Assembly: GCF_000186865.1 (NCBI RefSeq)
Contig: NW_008705566.1
Coordinates: forward strand, 1,543,699 to 1,607,698
Direction of reading: 5' to 3'
DNA length: 64,000 nt
Source: Aureococcus anophagefferens
Taxonomy: Eukaryota > Sar > Pelagophyceae > Pelagomonadales > Pelagomonadaceae
The notes beneath the pieces are model-generated. The model saw only the letters and a list, made by a program, of their open reading frames with translations. It made no database searches and was not told the DNA's origin. A program made the translations under genes and the position numbers. Every line of letters starts with the position of its first letter. Within the stretch, counting starts at the first letter, position 1. Below, one piece after another: positions 34,049 through 43,504 of the stretch.

Positions 34049-35871
34049 TTAGCGGCCCACGCCCTCCGCGAACTCGTCGCGGTCGATGGTGCCGGAGTTG
34101 TCGAGGTCGATGGCGGCCATGACGTTGTCCAGGAAGATGGGCGACGGCGGCGCGCCGTTGCGCCGCTCGAGCGCGACGGCGACCTCGTCCCGCGTGAGCT
34201 GGCCGTCGCCGTCCAGGTCCAGCTCGTCGAAGCTGCCGAGGCGCCGCCAGAGGCCGTGCGCGTGGAGATACAGGACGCAGTTGAGCATGGGCAGGAAGTC
34301 GTCCTCGGACCCGAGGCCGCCCTTTGCCGCGAAGTCGACGAGGGGCCGCACGTCGAAGATGCCCTTGAAGAGGTTCCGCGGCAGCGCGACGGCGTAGGTT
34401 CTGCGCCGGTCGAGGGGCGCGCCGCCGACGGCCGCCAGCGCGCCGGCGCCGTCGACGTCGCAGGCGTCGCAGAGCTGGAGGAAGCCCCGCTCGTTCGCGC
34501 CCGGCGACCGCGAGTGCGCGACGGCGTCCGCGAGCACGGCCCCCGGCAGGTCGACGACGACCATTTTGGTAGGAAACGGCAGCTCGCGGCGCAGGTCGAG
34601 GAACGAGAGCGCGTCGCCGCCGTAGTCGCGGTCGCCCTTGACGCTGCCCCCGTTGACCGCCGCGGCGTCGCAGCCGAACCAGGCCCGCGTCGCCGTGCAG
34701 AGCGCGGTCCCGACGGACGTCTGCTCGAAGCGCGTCCGCCGCGACGACAGCGGCCCCGCGCCGCGGACGACCTTCTCCGCGTCGAGCGCCGCGAGCATGT
34801 CCGTCTGGTCGGCGCACGCGGCCGCGACGGCCGGGTCCTCGGCGTGGGAGGCCACGTCCTCGAAGGCCACGGCCGCGGTCCCCGCGACGACGTCGAGGTC
34901 GCAGACCGCGGCCGTCGTCGCGTCCGCGCCTGGGCAGGACAAGAGAGCGAAATTCCCAACTTCAAAGGCTCCTAGCTCGGCCGGTTTCCACTCGTTTCGG
35001 CTAATTTTTGGACGAGCGATCATCTCTCGGAGCGCTCTCGACGCGTGGATGCTTTTTCCGGAACGCGCGTGCGCGGAACACTCATGTTGAAGCGACGTTG
35101 AATCACCCTTGTGCTGCCCTGGTCCGCGCCGGCTTTGACGACGGGGCACCGGTCCGTGCCCGCGAGGATGACCTCGTGCTCGTGGCCGCCGAGGATCAGG
35201 TCCACGCAGCCGCTCCGCGCGAGCGCGTCGTCGGCGGCGAGGGACTGGTGCGTGAGCGCGACGACGCGCTCGCAGCCGTTTGCCCGGAGCTCGCGCGCGA
35301 GCGTTTCCGCGGTCGCGAGGCTGTCCGCGATCTCGAGGCCCCGGAACGTGTCGCCGCGGAAGACGCCCGGCTCCGACGTCAGGAGGCCCAGGAGGCCCAC
35401 GCGGCCGCCGAGGACCGTCGCCGTCGCCGCGAGGCCGGGCACGGCCCCCGGCACGTTGCCGTTGAGCACCGCGCCCTCGAACTCGCCGCAGCGCCGCGCA
35501 AGCGCGGCGAGGCCGACGTCGGCCTCGTGGTTGCCGAGGCACGCGAAGTCGACGCCGACGAGGTTGAGCACGCGGACCATGCCCCGGCCGCGGTCGAGGC
35601 CGCTGAGCACGGACGGCGACACGAAGTCGCCCGCGAGCGTCGCGATGGTATGCGGCCGCGTCGCGCGGACGCGGTCCAGGAGCGTCTTCAGCCGCGGCAG
35701 GTGGTCGAGCTCGTAGACGTCGTTGACGGCGACGATGGTCAGCGTCGACGCATCGGCGTCGGTCGCGGCGCGCCGTCGCAGCGGTGCGCGATGGAGTCTC
35801 TGGTGCTGGAGTCTTGGGTGCTGTCGCGTTGCGTGATGTCGCGTTGTGATGTGCCGCGTTGCGTGTCGCAT
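34049..35871 (-). CDS. Metallophosphoesterase/5'-nucleotidase fused to EF-hands, split by an introner
   Basis: Exons 35130-35871 and 34049-34929 (minus) give 540 residues. The N-terminal calcineurin-like phosphoesterase domain has AVNDVYEL, LAGDFVSPS, CLGNHEADVG, ALTHQS and LILGGHEHEV. A 5'-nucleotidase C-terminal-like domain follows (PGAVLADAVAHSRSPG, LPRNLFKGIFDVRPLVDF), then a pair of EF-hands (DLDGDGQLTRDE, DLDNSGTIDRDE). The first metal motif reads NDVY, where relatives usually have D-x-H, so one metal ligand may be missing. The 200-bp intron is introner copy 2 plus one target-site copy. It is spliced GC-AG and restores Lys-Ala-Gly-Ala-Asp-Ala. The start is uncertain; the first 35 residues are His/Arg-rich. 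Confidence 0.8.
34930..35121 (+). mobile_element. Introner copy 2, antisense to its host gene
   Basis: The 192-bp element has ends CTGGGCAGGACAAGAG (34930-34945) and CCCTTGTGCTGCCCTG (35106-35121), 13 of 16 positions complementary. Perfect 8-bp target-site duplications GTCCGCGC flank it at 34922-34929 and 35122-35129. The body is in the same window orientation as copy 1 but the host gene is on the minus strand, so it is read in reverse. On the minus strand, splicing uses GC of the duplicate (GCGCGGAC) as donor and CCCAG at the element end as acceptor. It has no coding capacity. Confidence 0.93.
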
Positions 35872-36110
35872 CTTTCTGCGTTGCCAACGACCACTACGAT
35901 GCCGGACCAAGGCGCTTATGGCCCCATTCTAAGCACCGAAGTTCGAGCCCATCGGTTTAGGATGCATCGATCCGGCAATTTCACTTCAACATCCTCGCCG
36001 GCGCCATCAAGCCTCCATCACCGCCGCCCAGCTGCCTTGAACGTGACGCGTGTGCCGCGCGGGTCTTAGTGTGTGTGCGCGCGCGCCGGCGGTGGTCGGT
36101 CCGCCGGTGC

Positions 36111-37919
36111 CTACATCTGGAAGGACGTGAGGCCGACGTCCTTGGCGGCGGAGAGCTGGGCGATGGCCATGCAGCGCACGGTGGAGAGCTCGATGAGCTC
36201 GTCCTTGTCGCGGCAGTGGGCCATGGCCTCGCCGAGCATGTCGACGACGTCCTGCGCTTGGTCGAAGGACGCGGCGAGCTGGAGCTTGAGCTCCGAGAGG
36301 CGCATGAGCGCGACCATGCAGGTCGGGTCGACCTTGAGGGCCGCCTCGAAGAGCTTCTGGGCGTTGTGGGCCTCGAACTGGTTCATCTGGATCAGCGTGA
36401 GGCCCTTGTTGTAGAGCGGCACGGGGTTGGACGCGTCGAGCGCGATGGCCTTGTCGAACTGCGCGACGGCGCCCGGCAGGTCCTGCTTCGCGAGGAGGAT
36501 CTCGCCCTTGACCTGGAAGACCTCGGACATGGTCGGCGCGAGGCGCTCCGCCGCCGCGATCTGCGCCTCGATGGCCTCCGGCGGCGCGCCGCGGTGGATC
36601 AAGACCGTCGCCAGCCGGAGCCGCGCGAGGACGTGGCCCGGCGCGGCCTCGATGCAGGCCTCGAGGTCGGCCTGGGCCGCCTCGAGGTCGCGGCGGATGA
36701 CGCGGAGCTGGGCCCGGTGCATGAAGACGTCCGACGCGTGCCGCCGGTCCGGGTCGTCCGCGAGCGCGGCCTCGAGCTGCGCGTCCGCGGCCGCCATGTC
36801 GCCCGCGTCGACGAAGACGCCCGCGGCCTTGACGCGCGTCTCGACCTTGCCGGCGACGGTGGACTCCTTGGCCAGGGCCGCCTCGTAGGCCGCGGACGCG
36901 CCCGCGAGGTCGTGCGCGAGGTGCTTGTAGAGGCCGACGCTCCGGTGGAGCTCCGCGACCAGCGCGTCGCCGAACGCCTCGGGCGTCGGCGACCGCTCGT
37001 AGGCGACGCCCGCGAGCTCCACGTCCTTGCGCGCCGCCTCGTAGCGCTTCTCGTAGGTCGCCTTGCGCGCGCGGCGGAGGAGCACGCCCGCGGTCTTCGC
37101 GCCGTCGCCGCGCGAGGCCTCGAGCTCGGCCTTGAAGCCCGCGGCGTCGACCTCGCGCGCGGCCTCGGCGACGCGCGCCTCGTAGTCCACGTAGGTCATG
37201 AGGAGCTGCGTGATCGTGTTCGCCGACGGCATGCCGAACGACGACGCGGACGCGGACCGCTTCTCGAGCGCGTCCTCGGCCGCGCGCTTGCCCACCGCGC
37301 GCATGACGGCCTCGACGTTCTCCACGGGCGTCGGCTGCTCGGCCTGGCGCCCGGCCTGGAGCGCCTTCTTGAACGCCTCGCGCTGGATCAGCAGGTCCGC
37401 GCAGATCTCCACGAGCGCCTCGACGGGGCGGCCGAGCTTCTCGTAGATGCGCGCGCGCCGCCGCCGGACCTTGGCGTGCATGGCGTTGGACTCCAGGACG
37501 ACGGCGCAGTCGCTCAACGACGCCTCGAGGTCGTCGCAGCGCTCGCGGCAGGCGCTCCGGTTGTTGTAGAGCGCGACGCGCTGCGACGCCAAACTCGCGT
37601 GCGCCTCGGCGAGCGCGATCGCCGTGCTGAACCACGCCGCCGCGTCGCCGTAGCGCGGCGGCGACGCCTTGAAGAGCTCGAAGGCCTTCTGCTTCGCCGC
37701 GTTGAACTCGGCCTTGACCTCGTCCGCGCAGACCTTGGCCTCGTCGCCGCCGGCCGCGGCCTCGGGCGCGTCGACGACCATCGGCTCGGGCTCCTTCTCG
37801 TCGAGCTCGCCGCTCTCCGGCGGCGGCTTCTTCAGCGCCCAGAACACGAGCGCGCCGAGGCCCAGGGCCGCCGCCGCGCCCAGGGCCAGCGTCTTCTGGT
37901 CCTTGCTCATGCCGGGCAT
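36111..37919 (-). CDS. TOM70: TOM70-like mitochondrial import receptor
   Basis: The 602-residue product starts MPGMSKDQKTLALGAAA with one TM anchor (about 10-30) and a Lys-Lys after it, the usual layout of an outer-membrane signal-anchored receptor. The rest is a TPR array: an N-terminal clamp-type group (KAFELFKAS...YNNRSACRERCDDLEASLSDCAVVLE, RRRARIYEKLGRPVEALVEI) and C-terminal repeats (HRAQLRVIRRDLEAAQADLEACI, EILLAKQDLPGAVAQFDKAIALD, YNKGLTLIQMNQFEAHNAQKLFEAALK). TOM70 takes carrier preproteins from Hsp70/Hsp90 at the mitochondrial surface. The order and length fit the family; other TPR receptors are possible but less likely. Confidence 0.87.
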   Translation of the reverse strand: MPGMSKDQKTLALGAAAALGLGALVFWALKKPPPESGELDEKEPEPMVVDAPEAAAGGDEAKVCADEVKAEFNAAKQKAFELFKASPPRYGDAAAWFSTAIALAEAHASLASQRVALYNNRSACRERCDDLEASLSDCAVVLESNAMHAKVRRRRARIYEKLGRPVEALVEICADLLIQREAFKKALQAGRQAEQPTPVENVEAVMRAVGKRAAEDALEKRSASASSFGMPSANTITQLLMTYVDYEARVAEAAREVDAAGFKAELEASRGDGAKTAGVLLRRARKATYEKRYEAARKDVELAGVAYERSPTPEAFGDALVAELHRSVGLYKHLAHDLAGASAAYEAALAKESTVAGKVETRVKAAGVFVDAGDMAAADAQLEAALADDPDRRHASDVFMHRAQLRVIRRDLEAAQADLEACIEAAPGHVLARLRLATVLIHRGAPPEAIEAQIAAAERLAPTMSEVFQVKGEILLAKQDLPGAVAQFDKAIALDASNPVPLYNKGLTLIQMNQFEAHNAQKLFEAALKVDPTCMVALMRLSELKLQLAASFDQAQDVVDMLGEAMAHCRDKDELIELSTVRCMAIAQLSAAKDVGLTSFQM

Positions 37920-38344
37920 GGTTTCAAAGCGCCAGCTGGCGGTGTCGCTAAACCGGTACGCGCGAAGCGCCCGGCGGCGTGGCTCTTCGGCGCACTGCCT
38001 GCGGCGACGACGCGCTGCTACGGCGCACCGAGCCGACGCGGTCGTGCCGCGGCGCCGCGCCGCTGGACGCGCGCGAGCTCTTGGGCGAGGACGGCTGGCC
38101 AGCTCGACCCCGGGACGCGCGGCCTCCTCGGCGCCGGCCCGGCTCGCCGCGCCGCTGTGGCAAGACCCGAGCAGAGGCTGGTGCGGCCGATAGCCGCGCG
38201 AAGTGAAGCGCTGCGCGCGCACACCCGAGCGCGGGCGCCGCACGCGGCGCGCCGCCCGTGTGGCAGCCAAAGACCCGCACGCTGTGCCGGCCGATAGACC
38301 GCGCAGAAGCGCCTGTTGCGAACCCTACGAGCGCAAAACCCGCC
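37920..38344. promoter_or_regulatory. Divergent promoter, TOM70-like and JmjC genes
   Basis: 425 bp without a gene. An imperfect direct repeat of about 48 bp lies at roughly 38156-38203 and 38258-38310, sharing tgtggca, agaccc, ggccgata and ccgcgc. No TATA-like sequence is clear. Confidence 0.45.
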
Positions 38345-39793
38345 ATGTCGCGGACGACCTGCGTCACGCTCCGACCGACGCTGGAAGAGTTCCGCGACTT
38401 CGACGGCTTGCTGGAGCGCGCGGAGCGCGAATCGAACGGCCGCGGCATCGTGAAGATCACGCCGCCCGACGGCTGGTTCGAGGGCGCGGCGGCCGTCGCC
38501 GCGGAGCTGATGGGCGCGCCGCGGCCCGAGGACGCGACGGCGGCGGAGGCGGCGGCGGCGGACCGCGCGGCGCAGCGCCTCGCGCGGACGGACGTGCGGC
38601 CGATGCGCCAGTGCGTCTCCAACCCGACGGGCGCCAAGGGCGCGTTCGACGTCGCGCTCATCCCGCAGCACAAGACGAGCGTCGCCGGCTTCCGCGCCTG
38701 GGCCCGGCGCCGCGAGGCCGACGACGCGCGGCGCGCGGAGGAGCAGCGCGCGCGCTTCGAGCGCCGCGGCGTGCGCGCGCGGGGCCGCGGCGACGACGAC
38801 GCGGCCGTGCCCGACGACTTCCCCGACGCCGCGGACGTCGCGCGGCGCGCCGCGGACTTCTGGCGCACGATCGGCCCCAACGAGGGGCAGCCGGCCCCGG
38901 AGTACGGCGCGGACGTCGACGCGTCGATCTTCGCGGGCGAGGACGAAAGCGCGGGCAGCGGCTGGAACCTGCACGGCATGCCCTCCTGCCGCCTGCGGCC
39001 CTTCCTCGCGCGCGTCGGCGCGTCCATGCCCGGCGTGAACCGGGGCATGCTCTACTTCGGGGCGCCGCGCGCGTTCTTCGCTTGGCACGTCGAAGACGCG
39101 AACCTCTACAGCATCAACTACCTCCACTGCGGCGCGCCCAAGTCCTGGTACGCGCTGTCGCCGGAGCGGTCCCGGGCCTTCGAGCGCTTGGCTGGTGACC
39201 ACTTCCCCGAGGCCCAGAGCCAGTGCCGCGACTTCCTCCGGCACAAGAACACGTTCCTCACACCGCACCTCGTGGCGGCCGCCCCCGGGCTCCTCCAGTA
39301 CGAGGGCGACATGGTCGAGTGCGTCCAGCGCGCCGGCGACATGGTCATCACCTTCCCCGACGCCTACCACTGCGGCTTCAACCACGGCTTCAACGCGGCC
39401 GAGTCGACGAACTTCGCGACGGACCGCTGGGCCGCCGTCGGCCGCCGCGCGACGTTCTGCAAATGCCAGCCGGACACGGTGCGCATCGACGTCGCGCGCT
39501 TCGAGGACTGGCAGCGCCGCGGCGACGAGGCCCTCGTCGTCGTCGAAGAGCCGGAGGAGGGCGGCGGCGAGACGCCGCCGCGGTCGCCGAAGCGGCCGCG
39601 CGTCGAGGGCACGCCGCGGCGCGCGGCGGCGACTTCGACGCGGCGCCCCCGCTGCAAGAAGTGCGCGGGCTGCCGCGCGCTCGACTGCGGCGCCTGCAAG
39701 TACTGCCTCGACAAGCCGAAGAACGGCGGGCAGAACAAGCTGAAGAAGCCGTGCGTGGGCCGCGTCTGCACCGCGATCGCGGCGGGGGCCTAA
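38345..39793 (+). CDS. JmjN/JmjC histone demethylase-like protein with CXXC zinc finger
   Basis: The 482-residue product has an N-terminal JmjN (LRPTLEEFRDFDGLLERAE, GIVKITPP). A JmjC domain of KDM4 type follows: WNLHGMPS, Fe ligands His248-x-Glu250 in WHVEDANLYSINYLH, GAPKSWY for 2-oxoglutarate, and His347 in FNHGFNAAESTNFAT. The C-terminus is a CXXC zinc finger (about 435-475: CKKCAGCRALDCGACKYC, then CVGRVC), which in animals binds unmethylated CpG. KDM4 enzymes remove H3K9/K36 methyl groups. Here catalysis would be coupled to CpG reading. All visible metal ligands are kept. The stop is 17 bp from the convergent P4-ATPase gene. Confidence 0.9.
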   Translation: MSRTTCVTLRPTLEEFRDFDGLLERAERESNGRGIVKITPPDGWFEGAAAVAAELMGAPRPEDATAAEAAAADRAAQRLARTDVRPMRQCVSNPTGAKGAFDVALIPQHKTSVAGFRAWARRREADDARRAEEQRARFERRGVRARGRGDDDAAVPDDFPDAADVARRAADFWRTIGPNEGQPAPEYGADVDASIFAGEDESAGSGWNLHGMPSCRLRPFLARVGASMPGVNRGMLYFGAPRAFFAWHVEDANLYSINYLHCGAPKSWYALSPERSRAFERLAGDHFPEAQSQCRDFLRHKNTFLTPHLVAAAPGLLQYEGDMVECVQRAGDMVITFPDAYHCGFNHGFNAAESTNFATDRWAAVGRRATFCKCQPDTVRIDVARFEDWQRRGDEALVVVEEPEEGGGETPPRSPKRPRVEGTPRRAAATSTRRPRCKKCAGCRALDCGACKYCLDKPKNGGQNKLKKPCVGRVCTAIAAGA

Positions 39794-39810
39794 GAGGCGT
39801 GTGTGTTAGT

Positions 39811-42800
39811 TTACGCGCGGCTTAAGGCTGCGGGCGCGGCATCTGCCGGCTCAGAACGTCGCCTCGCAGTGACGGTCGCATGCTCGCCGTCGACGAGGCC
39901 GTGGTCGAGCTCCTTGCCGATGTCGTTGATGGAGGGGAAGAAGTCGAGGTGGACGCCGAGGACGAGGAGCTGGAGCGCGGAGACGACGGTGGGCACGAGG
40001 ACGCAGCTCACGAGCCAGAACACGGGGAGCGCGTAGGCGTGGTAGGCGACGCCGTAGTAATCGTAGTCGTAGAAGCCGTACCAGGCGACGTAGGCCTGGG
40101 CCATGAAGATGATGAAGGTGAAGAGCATGAGGTGCTGGAGGACGACGAAGCCGAGCTGGACCTTGTTCCAGCTGTCGACGAGGAGGCACGCGCGGGCCAT
40201 CATGGCCATGACCATGCCGACGAAGACGGCGGTGCCGAGGACCCAGACGTCCATGGCCTTGCCGTGGTCCTGCCAGACGGACATGGGCCGCCAGTAGACC
40301 TCGCGCGGGAGGTAGTAGATGGCGACCGACGCGGCGACGGCCTCGAGCGTGCCGTAGGCCATGTTCGTCACGTTGAGGTCCATGCGGTGGAGGCCCGCGG
40401 CGTAGAGCCGCGGGTACTTGTCCACGGTCGCGTCGGCGACGTCGTGGTCGAAGAGGCCAATGGCGAGGGGGATGAGGCCGAGGAAGAAGTTGAAGCCGCT
40501 GTAGACCCAGCTCTCGTAGAACGACGTGCCGCTCCACGCGCAGTCGGCCTGGAAGCAGAAGAGGACGAAGGTGAGGACCATGTTCTTGAAGAAGCTGTAG
40601 ATGATGACCTTGGACATGCGGCGGTAGTTCTTGCGGCCGTGGTGGAAGAGGAGCGGCTTCAGGAACCGGAACTGCGCGATCGCGAAATCCGCGTTGTTCA
40701 CGGCCTGGCGGCCCTCCTTGCCGCTGATGCCGACGCCGATGTTCGCCTCCTGGATCATGCCGACGTCGTTGGCGCCGTCGCCGATGGCGAGCGTGATGGG
40801 CGCCGGGTTCGTCTTGCGGCGCACGAGGCCGACGAGGATCCGCTTCTGCGCGGGCGACACGCGGCACGCGACGACGGCGCGGCAGCGGCTCGCGAGGCGC
40901 AGGAAGCGGTTCTCGAGGTCGTCGTCGCCGAGGATGGCCTCGAGGGCCGTCGCGCCCTCGATGATGAGGGCCGGGTGGTCGCCCTGGGACGCCGCCTCGG
41001 TCGCGGTCGCGTCGCCGCCCTCGACGTCCATGAGCGGGACCTTGTCCGCGGGCGCCTTCGCGGCCGACGCGACGGGCGCGGCGACGACGGCCTCGAGGGC
41101 CTCGAGCTGCGCGGCGACGCCGTAGTCGCCGAGCGGGCCCGCGTCCGCGCCCTCGACGGGGAGCTTGACGAGGTACATGTCGGGCGTGAGGAGGCGCGCG
41201 CTGTAGCCGATGTTGATGGCCGTCTCCATCTTGTCCCCCGTCAGGACCCAGAGCTTGATCTCCGCCTTGGCGAGCTCGGCGATCGTCGACGGCACGCCGT
41301 CCTGGAGCTTGTCCTCGATGGCCGTCGCGCCGACGATCGCCAGGTCCTTCTCGATGAGCGCCGCCGCGGCGACGAGCTTCTCCTTGCGCGCGCTGCCCAG
41401 GGCCGTCTCCGCCGCGTGCCACGCCTCGGCCCAGGCCTCGTACTCGCGGTCGCTCACGTCCCGCTGCGCGAGGACGAGCGTCCGCAGGCCGTCGCACGCG
41501 AACTTCTCGAGGTCCGCGTTCAGGGCCTCGCGCCCGCCGGGAACCTTGGCGTAGCCCGCCGCGGCGTCCGCGAGGCCGAAGACGATGTTGTCGGCGCCCT
41601 TGGTCATGACGCGGACCTTGCCGTTCGGGAGCCGCACGATCGCCGACATGCGCTTGCGCGTGCTGTCGAAGGGGATGGTCGCGAGGACCGTGTAGGACAG
41701 GGACGCGCCCTCGGTCCCGCTCGTCGACGCGAGCGCGACGTCGACGACGTCGACGGTGCGCGACGCGAACGCGAGGCCGAGGTCGCAGGCGCCCTCGACG
41801 AGCGCCTCCTCGTCGGGCGACTCCGCCTGGTAGCCCGTCGTCCCGTCCTCGCGGACCTCGGGGACGACGGTGTGGCAGACGGCCATGATGGCCGCGAAGT
41901 CGCGCTCGACGCCGTCGCCCGCGATGACGAGCTGCTTGAGCGCCTCGATGCGCGTCTCGCCGCCGTAGACGCCACCGCCGACGGCGCAGCCCTTGAACGT
42001 CATGATGTTCTGCGTGAGCGTGCCCGTCTTGTCGCTGAAGACGTGCGCGATCATGCCGAGGTCCGCGTTCATGTTCGACGTCCGCGCGAGCGCGGGCGTG
42101 TCCGACGCCTCGTCGTACATCTCGAGGTCGCGGTCGACGTAAAACGCCTGGCATAAGTTGATCATCTCGATGGTCACGTAGAGGGAGAGGGGGATGAAGT
42201 TGTTGTAGATGATGAAGAACGTGAACCACATGAACCCGTCGCTGTGGCCGTCGCTGTTGCCGCAGTTCTCGTCGAAGAGCGCGGGCACGCCGTCCTGCTT
42301 GTAGCTGTAGCACATGTACCAGAGGTCCTTCTTGTTGCTCTCGTTCCAGAGGCAGTAGGCGACGACGGAGATCGTCGTGATGCAGACCATCGCGCCGAGG
42401 AGGAAGAGCACCATGTTGTTCACGACGCGCTCGAGCTCCGCCAGCTTCGACGGCACGTCCCGCGAGTTGCGCACGAGGCGCGTGTCCTTGCCCGTGTAGG
42501 CGACGACGCCGACGGCGAGCTTCGTGTTCCGGAGCGTGCTCCCGCGGAGGAGGAACTGCGACGCGTCGAGCGCGATCTCGCCGCCGGCGTGCTTCAGCGT
42601 GCCCTCGAAGCTGTGGACCTTGGCGCAGGGCGCCTCGAACTCGAGCGTCATGCCGACGCCCTTGGACTCGTCCGGGTGCGGGAACAGCGGCGCGTTCGCC
42701 GAGTCCGTCGCGGGCCGCTTGATCTTCAGGTTCGTCTCGCCGTCGATGTTCGACGTCTCCACGTAGCACTGCGCGCCCTCGCTGCTCCAGAGCAGCACCA

Positions 42801-43320
42801 GGTCCGCGGGGATCTCCTCGCGGTCCTTGACGAGGACGATCTGGCCCGGCGCGATGGCCTTCCACGCGACGGTCTCGACGGTCCCCGGCGGCGTCTCGGG
42901 CGAGTTCGACAGGATCCGCGCCTCCGAGTTGTTCACGTGCTCGTCGCTCTTATGCCGCTTCAGGTCCTCGATGCCCTCCTTGGTCATCGTGATCGCCAGA
43001 ATCAGGGACAGCGGGGTGATCGTGCTCCACGGCAACAGCGGCGAGTAGAAGAGGTCGGTGTACGTCCCGATGATCATCAGGAGGCCGATGAGCAGGAAGT
43101 ACTGGTTCGCGGTCCGCCGGAACTGCTCGAAGAGCGACTTCGGGATGAGCGTCAGCGCGTTGTACTTGTGCGTCATGATCGAGTTGTCGCAGTAAGTGTC
43201 TTTGTTGAGCTCGCCGCCGATGCTCACCTCGAGCACGCGCCATTCTTCCTGGGGGTCCACGTCGAAGGTGAGGAGGTCGTCGACGAATTTGGTAATGTGT
43301 TTATAAATGGCGACGGCCAT
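39811..43320 (-). CDS. P4-type ATPase, phospholipid flippase
   Basis: The 1169-residue product has a complete P4-ATPase set: TM1-2 region with RTANQYFLLIGLL and PLSLILAITMTKEGIEDLKRH, YVETSNIDGETNLKIKRP (DGET), phosphorylated Asp430 in HVFSDKTGTLTQNIMTF, KGADNIVF, LTGDKMETAINIGYS, and GDGANDVGMIQEANIGVGISG. Ten TM segments are plausible, with the C-terminal group GTSFYESWVYSGFNFFLGLIPLAIGLFD typical of the family. It moves aminophospholipids from the outer or lumenal leaflet to the cytosolic leaflet, usually with a CDC50 subunit. It appears to be a single exon of full length. The ATG at 43320 is the first after the promoter. Confidence 0.95.
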   Translation of the reverse strand: MAVAIYKHITKFVDDLLTFDVDPQEEWRVLEVSIGGELNKDTYCDNSIMTHKYNALTLIPKSLFEQFRRTANQYFLLIGLLMIIGTYTDLFYSPLLPWSTITPLSLILAITMTKEGIEDLKRHKSDEHVNNSEARILSNSPETPPGTVETVAWKAIAPGQIVLVKDREEIPADLVLLWSSEGAQCYVETSNIDGETNLKIKRPATDSANAPLFPHPDESKGVGMTLEFEAPCAKVHSFEGTLKHAGGEIALDASQFLLRGSTLRNTKLAVGVVAYTGKDTRLVRNSRDVPSKLAELERVVNNMVLFLLGAMVCITTISVVAYCLWNESNKKDLWYMCYSYKQDGVPALFDENCGNSDGHSDGFMWFTFFIIYNNFIPLSLYVTIEMINLCQAFYVDRDLEMYDEASDTPALARTSNMNADLGMIAHVFSDKTGTLTQNIMTFKGCAVGGGVYGGETRIEALKQLVIAGDGVERDFAAIMAVCHTVVPEVREDGTTGYQAESPDEEALVEGACDLGLAFASRTVDVVDVALASTSGTEGASLSYTVLATIPFDSTRKRMSAIVRLPNGKVRVMTKGADNIVFGLADAAAGYAKVPGGREALNADLEKFACDGLRTLVLAQRDVSDREYEAWAEAWHAAETALGSARKEKLVAAAALIEKDLAIVGATAIEDKLQDGVPSTIAELAKAEIKLWVLTGDKMETAINIGYSARLLTPDMYLVKLPVEGADAGPLGDYGVAAQLEALEAVVAAPVASAAKAPADKVPLMDVEGGDATATEAASQGDHPALIIEGATALEAILGDDDLENRFLRLASRCRAVVACRVSPAQKRILVGLVRRKTNPAPITLAIGDGANDVGMIQEANIGVGISGKEGRQAVNNADFAIAQFRFLKPLLFHHGRKNYRRMSKVIIYSFFKNMVLTFVLFCFQADCAWSGTSFYESWVYSGFNFFLGLIPLAIGLFDHDVADATVDKYPRLYAAGLHRMDLNVTNMAYGTLEAVAASVAIYYLPREVYWRPMSVWQDHGKAMDVWVLGTAVFVGMVMAMMARACLLVDSWNKVQLGFVVLQHLMLFTFIIFMAQAYVAWYGFYDYDYYGVAYHAYALPVFWLVSCVLVPTVVSALQLLVLGVHLDFFPSINDIGKELDHGLVDGEHATVTARRRSEPADAAPAALSRA

Positions 43321-43504
43321 GGCGGACGGGCGCTCGTAGGTGACGGGCGCTCGTAGGCTTTTACAACAGTGTGCCGACGGCGAGTGTGTGGATGGTGCTT
43401 TTGAGTCGCCGTGAAGTCGCCAAAGTCCACAAAATGCCAAAGCATGGGATGGCCGAATAGTGTTATCACCTGACGCCCGACGCATCAAGGGCCTGAGCAC
43501 ACAC
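43321..43504. promoter_or_regulatory. Divergent promoter, P4-ATPase and CLN3 genes
   Basis: 184 bp between divergent ATGs. A 16-18-bp direct repeat gacgggcgctcgtagg occurs twice in tandem near 43325-43358, next to the P4-ATPase start. The middle is less GC-rich (ccaaagtccacaaaatgcc). Confidence 0.45.
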
